Assembly (NCBI GenBank): GCA_026413225.1
Contig: CM048552.1
Coordinates: 45,771,001 to 45,835,000 of the forward strand
Length of the DNA stretch: 64,000 bases
Direction of reading: 5' to 3'
DNA from: Otis tarda
Lineage: Eukaryota; Chordata; Aves; Otidiformes; Otididae
Numbering within the stretch: position 1 is the first letter of the stretch; each line of letters opens with the position of its first letter. The position numbers and the translations under genes were made by a program. The notes beneath the pieces were generated by a model that searched no databases, was not told the origin of the DNA, and saw only the letters and a list, made by a program, of their open reading frames with translations. Positions 51,190 to 61,254 of this stretch are shown piece after piece.

Positions 51190-52525
51190 CAGCCAGCTCA
51201 CCACTATTGAAATAAACAAAAAAAAAAAAAAAAATCCTTTTTTTTCTGAGATAGTCTTATGAAGTAGCTATGTGTTTGAAGTGTAGTCTTGGTATTGTCA
51301 CGCAAATAAGCACGTCAAGAAATTCTTCTCAATGTATGCTGCAAGCCAGAACTGTGGAATTAATTAGTGTGTTATTCATGGTAGATTTTTCCATAAAAGT
51401 TTTGAAAGTACATATAAGTAAAGTTTTTCTTTCTTTAATTTACTCTTCTATTAAATTTTCATATACATCCAAGGGAACATTATATTCAACGAAAGGAAAG
51501 GATGCAAAGGAAAGTTAACTCAAACCAAACTAGAAAACAGTTTCTGGGCAGTTTCAGAGGTAAACAGATGCACACACAGAAGGATTCCTGTAAATGTCAA
51601 AAAAAACCCCAACAAAAATATTCTTTCCAAGTAAGGACATCAAATAACCATATTTCTTCCTTCTAGGAGTGTTTTTCCAACACTGAAGGCAACACTTCAT
51701 GTAACAAACTTCATGTAACTTTTAAATATATTTACAAGCATAAGATGTTTATAAATATAAACACACTATATACATTATAGAACATATGTAAACAATCTTC
51801 CTGTTAAAATCTCCAGACTATGATGGCAACACAAAGTTATGGCAGGTACCATTTAGATTAACAATGCATTTGTCTATTTTTCCAAACATAATCAAGAAGT
51901 GAAGACATTCTTAGTAATTTGAAACATCAGCCATCCATCCAAACTTACATTTGTGACAGGCAGCAATTTGATCTTCTTATGTCAATCTTATAAACTGAAA
52001 TTCTTCTTCAATACTTATGATATTAGATGTAGAATCTCACTGAACAATGAAACTTATATATTTTTCATAAGTAAATCCTCTCATTAAAAAAATTTACACA
52101 AACTATTTGTTTACAGTGTTTCTGTAAGATGGGTTTAAAACTGTTGGTTGGGGTAAGTGTGAACACATAAGATTGCCCATGAGTCTATCTTACCTTACAT
52201 GAGCTTCTGTGAGTTTTGTTGCATGTTTTTTTTCTTAATTTTTAATATTACACAGATCTGATAAAAGTAAAGGGAAAAAAAGGAAAAATTACAAAGTTGT
52301 TATTCATATGTAGTCCTTCAGGAAGAGAAATTGAACAGACTGCATTGCTAGTAGCTCAAAAGTAATTTTTAAAATACCAGTTTTTAACTCTTCTTTGTAG
52401 CTGCATATAGGTATGAAATTGAAATACTTACTTCCTTATCAAACTTCATGCATTCATTGCAAGAGTTGTCTGATTTATTCTTGTAATGTTTTTCTCATAA
52501 ACATTGGCCTGCCAGCATTCGTCTT

Positions 52526-53578
52526 TGTTATAGTTTAGCCTCAGTTGGGATCAAGCTACACAATTTTTCACTCACCCTCCTCAGCCCTCAAGGGAACAGG
52601 AGAGAGGGCTCAAGGTTGGAGATAGGAACAGGGAGAGATCATTCAAGTTACTGTTATGGGCAAAACAGACTTGGATTGGGGAAAAATGAGAGAGAGAAAA
52701 AAAACCAACAAACAACCCAGATCTTACAAACAACTTCTCCCCACCCCTCCCCTCTTCCTTGGCTTGACTTCATTCCAGACTAGCTACACCTCCTCCTCTC
52801 CAAGCAGCACAAAGGGAATAGGGACTATAGGGAACGGGGGTTGCAGCCAGTTCACCACACATTGTTTCTGCCATTCCTTCCTCCTCAGGGGAAGAACTTC
52901 TCACATTCTTCCCCTTCTCCAATGTGGAGAAACTCCCATGGGCTACAGTCCTTCATGAACTGCTCCAATGTATGCCCTTTTTCACATAGTGCAATCTCTC
53001 AGAAGCAGGCTGCCCCAGTGCAGGCCCTCTACAGGCCACAGCATCCTTCAAGCATCCACCTGCTCTGGTGTGCAGTCCTCCACAGGCTGCATGTTCATCT
53101 CTGCTTCTCCATGGGCTGCAGGGGGCAGCCTGCTTTACCATGGTCTTCACCACAGGCTGCAGGAGAATCTCAACCAGGAGCAACTTTACTCCTCCCCCTC
53201 CTTCTTCACTGACCTTGGTGTCTGCAGCCATTCCTCTCACAAGGAATTCTTCACAACTAGGCTCAGGCAGGTGCCTCTCATGTTCTCTTATAGCTCCTCT
53301 CTTCTCTTCTCCCAGCTGGGTCAGGCCAAGTCGGGCTCAGGCAGCTGCCCAGCAGGTGACCAGAGGGTGAGACTTGCAAAGTCCACCTCCCCATCTCTGT
53401 CCACACTTCTGTTTTACTTTCCCCTTCTTAAATACATTATCACAAAGGTGTTATCAATGTCATTTATTCACTCAGCCCTTGCCAGTGGCAGGTCCACCCT
53501 GGAGATGGCCAGGTCCACCGTACAAAGGAGTGGCAGAAGGCACCACTGTAACCTCCCTCACTACACAAATCCAATACA
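52526..53578 (-). mobile_element. Older ERVL-like solo LTR, family A, about 1050 bp
   Basis: Minus-strand LTR. It opens tgttatagtttagcctcagt and closes cctcactacacaaatccaataca, both decayed versions of the family A ends. Inside, read in reverse, are the GC-rich imperfect repeats (ccacaggctgca..., cagcctgctttaccatggtc), the conserved 'cctccttcttcactgaccttgg' block and the reversed TATA motif (53427-53434). The poly-A signal has decayed. The flanks gtctt (52521-52525) and atatt (53579-53583) match at only three of five positions, so the duplication has eroded or the borders are off. It is clearly more diverged than the copies at 26265 and 59-61 kb. Confidence 0.9.
53427..53434 (-). promoter_or_regulatory. 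LTR TATA box, minus strand
   Basis: cttaaata on the plus strand, at the same relative place as in the other family A LTRs. Probably inactive in this decayed copy. Confidence 0.4.
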
Positions 53579-56500
53579 ATATTTAAACAAACAAACAAAC
53601 AAGCCTTTCAAAGGGTGAGAAAAGAAAAAAAAGTTAAGAAGTACATAAACGTTGTCGACAGTCATGAGAAAAGACTGAGGAAAAAGCTATTTGTTCTGTC
53701 AACCTTGAATGACTCTTTAATTTTAGGACAATACGCTTTTCTAAGCGTATTGCTCATGGAAACCTTTTTGTCACATACATCTGAGATAGGAAGGTAAGGT
53801 AAAAATAATAGTTCATAGGTGAGACAAAATTTCCCAGAAATATTTCCAAAAATACTTGATTGTTTCTGCAAGTCTCCATATCTAAGATGCCAGCAGACTT
53901 TTCCTATATGGTTGTGATTATCAGGACAAGAAGGTCAGAAACCATCCAGGTACTCTCCCATCTCCCTATCTGTGTTTATCTTTTATTCTCATCTTACAAT
54001 ACAGTTATAAATAATTTGTGGGCAGGTAATGAATTTTCTTCTGTATTTGCTTAATTACTATCACAAAAGTATTCTTGTCTTCAGTTTGCCACATGTTATC
54101 AAAAAATAAACTATAAATTGGAATAATGGAGAAGGATATATACTAATGACTTTAAATATAGAAGGAATTATACAACACTGCCTAAGTTGCCAGATGATTA
54201 CCATGGCTTCCAGCTCTCCTGCATTCTTGCTTTTTATACACTGTAGAATTGCATGGAGCACTGGAGAGAGAGTTACAGAATAAAGGAATCTGAAGTACTC
54301 TGTTTTTGATGGTTTGATGGTTTAAATAAAGAAATTGTGCTTTTGTGAGACCCCATAAAAAGATATAATTACGTTTTCATGTATTTTCTAGGTTACAATG
54401 AGATGAGTTATTACTTGCCCCCCCCATCCTCTGAGCTGTGTTCATACTGATTTTTCTCCTATTTATGATTCCACCACGGAGTAACCTTTAAGCACACTAC
54501 ATACATATTTTTAAGAAAAGTACTTCTGCATATGCAACTGGGATCAGTAGAAAGGATCTAGGCGGGTTTCCTTCTTTATAAATGAGGCAGCTGCTATGTC
54601 TTCCTCTGAGAAGAGGCCTGAACTTTGGCACTCTCTTCCTTCCCACCCCAAAAGGCTTTCCAGAGACCAAATTTTCAGGAAACACAACTCTCTGTAAGTT
54701 CTAGGAGAGAAGACAGAATGAATTTGGGGCAGTTTTGATTAAATTTTACATCATACACATTTTTATTTTGTTATTGTGCATTTTCAAGTAAAGGTGAGGC
54801 ACTGAAACATGGGACAGACAACTACTTTAAATTTGTTTGAATAAATCAATACATTAAATTTTGCTTTACTTATTGATTTTTTCCTAAATCTCCTAGGGAA
54901 AATTGTTTTATCAGGAGGCCAACCAAAGTTAGGGAAAATAAACACGCTATCTCAAGAAAATTAATTTAATTTCTCATAGATTCCTTTGGAGACTATTGTG
55001 CTGTAAAGATTTATTAAAAACTGTGTCCATATATATGACACACCCTAGCTATGATGATATAGTTAAAAAATAATATGATATGCTTGATTATGGAGGCCAG
55101 CCAGCTCTCACTGTGGGTTACAGTTATGGATCTGTTTTGACCATTATGCAACAAATACTAACATCTGGAAACTTGAAGTTCAAAGGTTATTTTTCTCATA
55201 AAGCTGAACCAGTGTGATTCATAAAAATCCGAAGTTGACCTTCAATTTAACGAAGCCCTGCTGCTAATATTGTATTGTAAAATACAGAGTGTCTCTTTCC
55301 TTGACTTGGTTTGATTTTTATTTTATTGAACTGTTTAATCAACTAGCATAGAAAGGGGCATTTGGACAAAACCTATCCGTGTGAATATAATGCAAAAACT
55401 TGTACTGATAGATTACTAGTGTTTAACACACCTGCATATGTTAACCTTTATCATAAAAAAAAGCAAAATCTTTTATGATTACCTAAGAAGCTCATGACTT
55501 TTTACGTATTGTCTGCAGATTTTTTTTCCCTTTGTTGTCATTGTCTTTCTCATTCATCATGCTCCAAATCAAAGTATACTACTTACAGTTCTATTCATCC
55601 TGGGTTTATAGTGCCTGAAAGAAGACACTATAAAAAACTACATTAGCATAAATTAATCTTATGTTGTAGCTCGTGCCTTTGGGCTATGGGAATGTACCAT
55701 AGATTAAATTATTTCCTCATTACTCCTGCACAGCTGGATTCCCTTTCTGTCCATTTTGTGGCTCTGGACCATGTCTTTGTGCTTGTATTACCTCTGCTGT
55801 GACAAACAAATGTGGTGGGCATTGCACATGTACCTCTAGTCAATTCTTCAAGCCCTCCACATACATATGACAGGAACTGTATGCTACCTGGAATGTGGTA
55901 CAGACCAGCAGCTATTGCTAGAACTACATATACTGTCAGGTAATCTGGGAATGTCTAGATTCAAATACTGACTGTCTGATCATCATTTCCACCTTTTCCT
56001 ATTGTTCTTGTTGTATTCAGCAGTAAATACTTGTCCAAAGTGTAACTTTATTTGTACCACTCCTCTCCTTTCTTCTGTTTGTGGCCTTCTTAAATTAGGA
56101 AATTGAGTAAGCAGACCTTCTCTTCTCATTATTTAACAATGGGAATAGAAAATTAAGGACAATATTCATAATCACAGGGCTAAGCCAGAAAACTGTTCCT
56201 TACACTATGTCTGGTTTGGGAAGCAATAATGAGCTCTGAGATGACCAGCTGGGAATGACCAGTAAGCTTGGTTTCTTATTTCCACATGCTTTCTTGCCTG
56301 TAGATTGTAAATAACCAGGAAATCCTATATTCAAGTGGGAATTCTGTGGAAATGAAAACTATCATATACTCAATTTAATCCTCATTTTAATGAGGCATCC
56401 ATATAATTGAGTTGACATTAGATCGTTACATTTGCTGCATGGAGAAATGATCGATAGCTTGGTCATGCTAAACTTGCCTCCCTACCAAAAACAATTAAAA

Positions 56501-59066
56501 TAAAAGGAAATTAAACCGGAGAGTTCACTAGCTAATATACATATTTATTTCTTTTGAGTAGCAAGAGAGTTTCCCATAAGAACTTTCAAAGGAAAAATAT
56601 TTTAGAAAGTCAAAGTGTTAAATACAAATCTACATGAGAAATGAAAACTGTTACTTTTTTAGGATCTAACTTGAAATGCAATTTAAAGAGCTGAACAGCA
56701 TTAAAAAAAAACAAACCCAAAACCGGGTAAGAAGTGCTTGTTGGACTGAAAGACAGAATGACATGCTTTAACCCATCTTTGACTTCTGTTTTGTATTGTT
56801 GAATGACAACTCCCTTGGAAAGAAGAGTTTAGAACTGTAGTGCTGACTTAACCTTCATTACATCTCTGTTATAGAAAGACAAACTCATTTAGTAGATTTG
56901 ACAGTATGTTTTTCAGTATGTTTTGAAACCTTTTTCCTTTGACATATACTTTCCTTAGCTGAAAAGATGTGCTATGATTAATGAACAGCTGTATATCTTT
57001 TTTTAACATGTACCAGGTGTCTGTCAGTTAACAGTTGTCAGTCTTCCATCATTACCTGTGAACAAATGTTCCTAATTAACTATAGCAGGAGGTGTGAGGA
57101 CTACAAAGGGGTGAGCTCTATCTGGGACACTTCAGCTTCATTTGTTATAAAGCCAAATGTCTGAGGTATTTAGGATCTGAAACTTGATATTCTGTCATGG
57201 TATCTTCTGATGGTAATCCTTTATGGCCTGACTTTAGAGATTGTCATAGCTGAACATACAGGAATACTGCAAGACATCCATAGACATGTTAATTGTCTGA
57301 GGTTTTTCATGTTGGAAAGTAACATGGTAATAAATAAACCTTTGTGGCTTATTGTCCTTCTTGTAAATCTTTGCTTTCCTAGGTCAGCTGTGACTTAAAT
57401 AGTCACTAACTATCCATTTGTTTGTTTGTTTATTTTGGAAAAATACCTCCTCTAATTCAGAGGCTTTTAAGTACAGTAAGTGAACTGCTTCTAAAAAGTA
57501 CTGAAAAGGTTAACTAAGAAAAGCAAGCTTGTTGTAAGTAGGCTTAAATTGGTAGTATTAGAGTTTGAATGTGTACTTGAAAATTGTCTGTATAGGAGTC
57601 TGCAGACTGGAAAAGACTGAAAAAAAATCATATTATTTAACGTTATGCTAAGGGAAGAAATACAGCAAGAGCTGTTTCTTCTTACGAAGAAAACTAAGTG
57701 AGGAATGAAAATTATGGCCCAGATCTTGCTTGGTTCGTTTTTAATTGAACCCCTTTTTATCTCAGTTTGTAACATGTTGCTATTTGATGCTGTAGAAAAG
57801 TTTTGGCTCTGTGTGAGAAAAAAATGGATCTCTAATGCTAAAGCCATATTATATGTAAACTGTTTCCATCATTAAGCAGACCTCTCTATGAGGATCTGCT
57901 GCATACATTTATACTTGATGTAAGCATGTATTAGTCCCAGATAATGGATTTTTTTCTTAATATTTTTATTATGAATGAAGTAAAGCTCATTTCATTTGTT
58001 ATACCTCTGCAATCAATATGCAGTTCATACTTTCCGAGCCTGAATTTTATAATTTTAAACAACTTATTTTGCATTTACTTAATTTTCCTCAACCTTTCTC
58101 TCTCTAACTTTTTTTTCCTCTTGCTATTTGGGTGAGCATAGAGGGGAAACTGAAAGAGAAGTTCCCTGTTCTTTTCCTCAGATAGAAAAATTCACTTTAC
58201 TTATGAATTGGTTGTACTGTGTGACTCTCGAATCATACAACCTTTAAATTCTTTTAGTTTCTTTTTTTTTTTTAAGTCTTTGTTCATTTCCTGGGAGTTT
58301 GTTTATTAATAGAGAACATACAACTTCTGAAGCACAAAATCTAATTAATGGAATGTCAAAGAAATGAAAGACACAAAGATTTGTGGTTTCCAAGGGGAAA
58401 GAAAAATCTCTGCAGCAAGAAATACAGACATGATTGGAACACATAATCATTACCAAAAAAAAAAAAGAGTTTGACACTGCTCATTTCAATTCCTTACCAT
58501 CAAAATAGAAAATCCTGTCCTCATTTATTCTACTGAGGTTGATCTTTAAGCATGCGACTAGAAGCAGAATTTAATCTATTATTTTGATGGTAAACCAGTA
58601 ACCCCTAAAAATCAAGTTAAATAATTATGTTGTTTTCCTAAATAACATAACTTTAATAGCAGTAATTATAAATCCCCCTTTTATATCTCATATTATTAAG
58701 GACTACATGAGGTAAGGAATCATTTAAGAAGATCTGAATGTTCTTTGAACGTAAACATTGTATTTATGAACAAAATCAACCAGCATCTTCTACAGTAAAA
58801 ATATCCTGATTTCAAAACTACTAACTGTTTTTATGTTTATAAAATCTGTCTTTACAATATCTAATACTGGAAACCTGATATCAGACAGGAATATCTTGGT
58901 GTAACTATGTTCCAAATGACATGTGTTCCTTTTCATTATTGCCTCTAATGATGCAAAGAAACATTTTTTTCTGAGAAACATTTTTACGTCAATTCCTATG
59001 CTTTGGAAGAGCCACACAATACTTTTTTGCAAAGTCAGTTAAATCCTGTCTTTTCAATCTTTCTAT
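53579..59066. other. AT-rich unique sequence, no gene seen
   Basis: Begins with a short AAAC repeat (about 53585-53602) and a perfect 10-bp-arm hairpin (53729-53752). No exon or transposon recognised further on; open frames are short. Confidence 0.55.
53729..53752. repeat. Perfect inverted repeat, 10-bp arms, 4-nt loop
   Basis: caatacgctt, loop ttct, aagcgtattg. The arms contain a CpG each, uncommon in this AT-rich stretch. It is too short for a microRNA precursor, and no function is assigned. Confidence 0.85.
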
Positions 59067-59071
59067 GAAAC

Positions 59072-60097
59072 TGTCGTGGTTTTGTTAGTGAGGGGGGGCC
59101 TAAGGTGGTAGCTTCTGCAGGAAACTGCTAGAAGTCGCTCCCCTTTGTTCAGTGGACTTGGCCAGGCCTAGGGCAGACCTGCTGCTGGCCAAGGTCAAGC
59201 CGATTGGTAACAGAATGTCCCGTGATAACGCCTCTGCGATAACGTATTTAAGAAGGGGAAAACAGGAAAAAAAAAAAAAAAAGAGAGAAGAGAAGAGAAG
59301 ATGTGAAGAAGCTGAGCGGGGGCGGAGGCGCAGAGGGGGAGGCGCAGGCCTCATGGGCCTTGCAGGCCTCACCCTCTGGCCTCTCGCCAGGCAGCCGACT
59401 GGGGCCGACTTCATCCGGCCCGGCTGCAAGAAGTAGAGAGGAGATGAGAAGTGAATAAGATGTAAAAAAGATCCTGAGAGACATCTACCAGCCTGTTGTG
59501 AGGAACGGCTGCAGACGCCAAGGTCAGTTCAGAAAGGAGGGGGAGGAGTAACGCGGCTCCTGGCCAAGATTCCCCTGCAGCCTGTGGTGACGACCATGGT
59601 GAAACAGGTTGTCCCCCTGCAGCCCATGGAGGTCCACGGAGGAGCAGAGATCCACTTGGAGCCCGTGAAGGACCCCGTACTGGGGCAGGTGGATGCCTGA
59701 AGGCGGCTGTGGCCCGTGGAGGGCCCGCTGGGACAGCCGTTCTGGAGAGACTGTACTCCGTGGAAGAGATGACCCACGCCGGAGCAGTTCCACGAAGGAC
59801 TGTGGCGTAGGGGTGGGACCCCACGCTGGAGCAGGGGAGGAATGTGAGGAGTTCTTCCCCCGACCATGAAGTAGCAGCGTGAAACAACGTATGATGAACT
59901 GACTGCAATCCCCATTCCCTCTTCCCCCCTGTGCCGCTCGGGAGGGGAAGGTAGTAGAGATAATGTTAAGCTTGGGAAGAGGGAGGGGTGGATGGAGGTT
60001 ATCTTGTTCTCTGTCTCATTATCCTGCTGTTTGTAGTAGTAAATGAATAGTTTTCCCCAAGTCGAGTCTGTTTTGCCCGTGATGGTAACTTTAAGGA
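59072..60097 (+). mobile_element. ERVL-like LTR, family A, lacking its 3' ~128 bp (left arm of an inverted pair)
   Basis: Plus-strand LTR. It starts tgtcgtggttttgttagtga after gaaac (59067-59071). U3, TATA box, purine tract, GC-rich repeats and the gggaggggaaggtagtagag block are all present. The match to the other copies stops at ggtaactttaagga (60097). The expected last ~128 bp, including the poly-A-distal end and terminus, are missing, and the next LTR starts three bases later. The poly-A site reads AGTAAA here. No internal retroviral sequence. GC-rich frames inside it are artefacts. Confidence 0.93.
59245..59252 (+). promoter_or_regulatory. LTR TATA box TATTTAAG, plus strand
   Basis: Conserved position and context (gataacgtatttaagaagg). 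It would drive transcription rightward through the inverted LTR pair. Confidence 0.55.
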
Positions 60098-60282
60098 AAC
60101 TGTCATAGTTCAGCCCTGATCGGGACCAGACTACACAGTCTCTTTCTCACTCCCCCCACCCTCGTAGAGAATAGGGGGAGATGATATAAGAAAAACAGCT
60201 TGAAGTTTGAGATAAGGACAAGTAGAAATCCTTAAAGTTACCATCATGGGCAAAACAGACTCGACTTGGAGAAAACTATTCA

Positions 60283-60288
60283 TTTATT
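60283..60288 (-). terminator. LTR poly-A signal AATAAA, minus strand
   Basis: tttatt on the plus strand, in the reversed context of the site at 27205. A leftward LTR transcript ending here would stop before reaching the other arm; read-through would enter it. Confidence 0.5.
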
Positions 60289-61067
60289 TCTAAAACTAGC
60301 AGGAGAATGAGACAGGGAACAAGATAACCTCCCCCCACCCCTCCCTCTTCCCAGGCTTAACATTATCTCTACTACCTTCCCCCCCCGAGCGACACAGGGG
60401 GCGAAAAGGGAATGGGGGTTGCGGTCAGTTCATCACGCGTTGTTTTACGCCACTACTTCGTTGTCAGGGGAAGAAGTCCTCACACTCCTCCTCTGCTCCA
60501 GCATGGGGTCCCTCCCATGGGCCACAGTCCTTCCTGGAACTGCTCCGGCGAGGGTCATCTTTTCCATGGGGTGCAGTCCCTCCAAAACACCTTCCCCAGT
60601 GGGCCCTCCATGGGCCACAGCCGCCTTCAGGCCTCCACCTGCCCCAGTGTGGGGTCCTCCACGGGCTGCAGGTGAATCTCTGCCCCTCCGTGGACCTCCA
60701 TGGGCTGCAGGGGGACAGCCTGCTTCACCATGATCATCACCACAGGCTGCAGGGGAATCTTGGGCAGGAGCCGCATTACTCCTCCCCCTCCTTCTTCACT
60801 GACCTTGGCGTTTGCAACCGTTCCTCTCACAAGAAAAATTCTTCACAACAGGCTGGCAGACACCTCTCAGGATCTTTTAACATCTCATTCACTTCTCATC
60901 TCCTCTCCACTTCTTGCAGCCAGGCCGGGCCGAATAGGGTCCAGTCAGCCACCCAGTGGGAGGCCAGAGGGTGAGGCCGGCAAGGTCCATAAGGCTCGCG
61001 GCTCCCTCTCTCTGCCCCTGCTCAGCTGCTTCACATCTTCTCAACTTTTTTTTTCTGTTTTCCCTTT

Positions 61068-61075
61068 CTTAAATA
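61068..61075 (-). promoter_or_regulatory. LTR TATA box, minus strand
   Basis: cttaaata on the plus strand in the context ttcttaaatacgttatcgcag. It would drive transcription leftward, toward the other arm's promoter. Confidence 0.55.
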
Positions 61076-61254
61076 CGTTATCGCAGAGGCGTTATCACTG
61101 AACATTCTGCTACCAATCAGCTCAGCCTTGGCCAGCAGCGGGTCCGCCCTAGGCCCGTCCAAGTCGACTGAACAAACAGGAGCGACTTCTAGCAGTTTCC
61201 TACAGAAGCTACCACCCTAGGCCCCCCCTCACTAAACAAAACCAGAACAGAAAC

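Larger units (their letters stand above)
47373..52525. other. AT-rich unique sequence, no gene seen
   Basis: No gene recognised. It contains a G11 tract with a 20-bp tandem duplication (50465-50520), an (AT)n microsatellite (51155-51185) and many A/T homopolymers. Confidence 0.55.
60101..61249 (-). mobile_element. Complete ERVL-like LTR, family A, 1149 bp (right arm of an inverted pair)
   Basis: Minus-strand LTR with both termini: tgtcatagttcagccctgat on the left, aaacaaaaccagaaca on the right. It is flanked by gaaac at 60096-60100 and 61250-61254, a perfect 5-bp duplication. It retains the reversed TATA box and AATAAA signal. Compared with the left arm it has many substitutions and an extra ~16-20 bp near 60825-60845 (acaagaaaaattcttcac), so the two arms are separate insertions of related subfamilies, not a simple inverted duplication. 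Confidence 0.94.
59067..61254. repeat. ~1 kb inverted repeat bounded and centred by gaaac
   Basis: The motif gaaac occurs at 59067-59071, 60096-60100 and 61250-61254, at the left edge, the junction and the right edge of two opposed LTRs. The pairing arms are about 59072-60097 and 60229-61249, with about 130 bp of unpaired sequence between them. Integration of both LTRs at one 5-bp target, followed by a one-sided central deletion, would give this pattern (inference). Confidence 0.85.

Noticed and set aside
52968-53618. 216-codon plus-strand frame, the longest in the window
   Set aside because: It runs antisense through the older family A LTR and past its end. The composition (Ser/Pro/His/Cys-rich) reflects the LTR repeats.
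59411-59915. 165- and 128-codon minus-strand frames
   Set aside because: Same explanation: they are the antisense of the family A LTR middle, and similar frames recur in each copy.
59072-61249. Inverted LTR pair considered as a recent inverted duplication of one LTR
   Set aside because: The arms differ by many substitutions and by an indel of about 16-20 bp that places them in different subfamilies.
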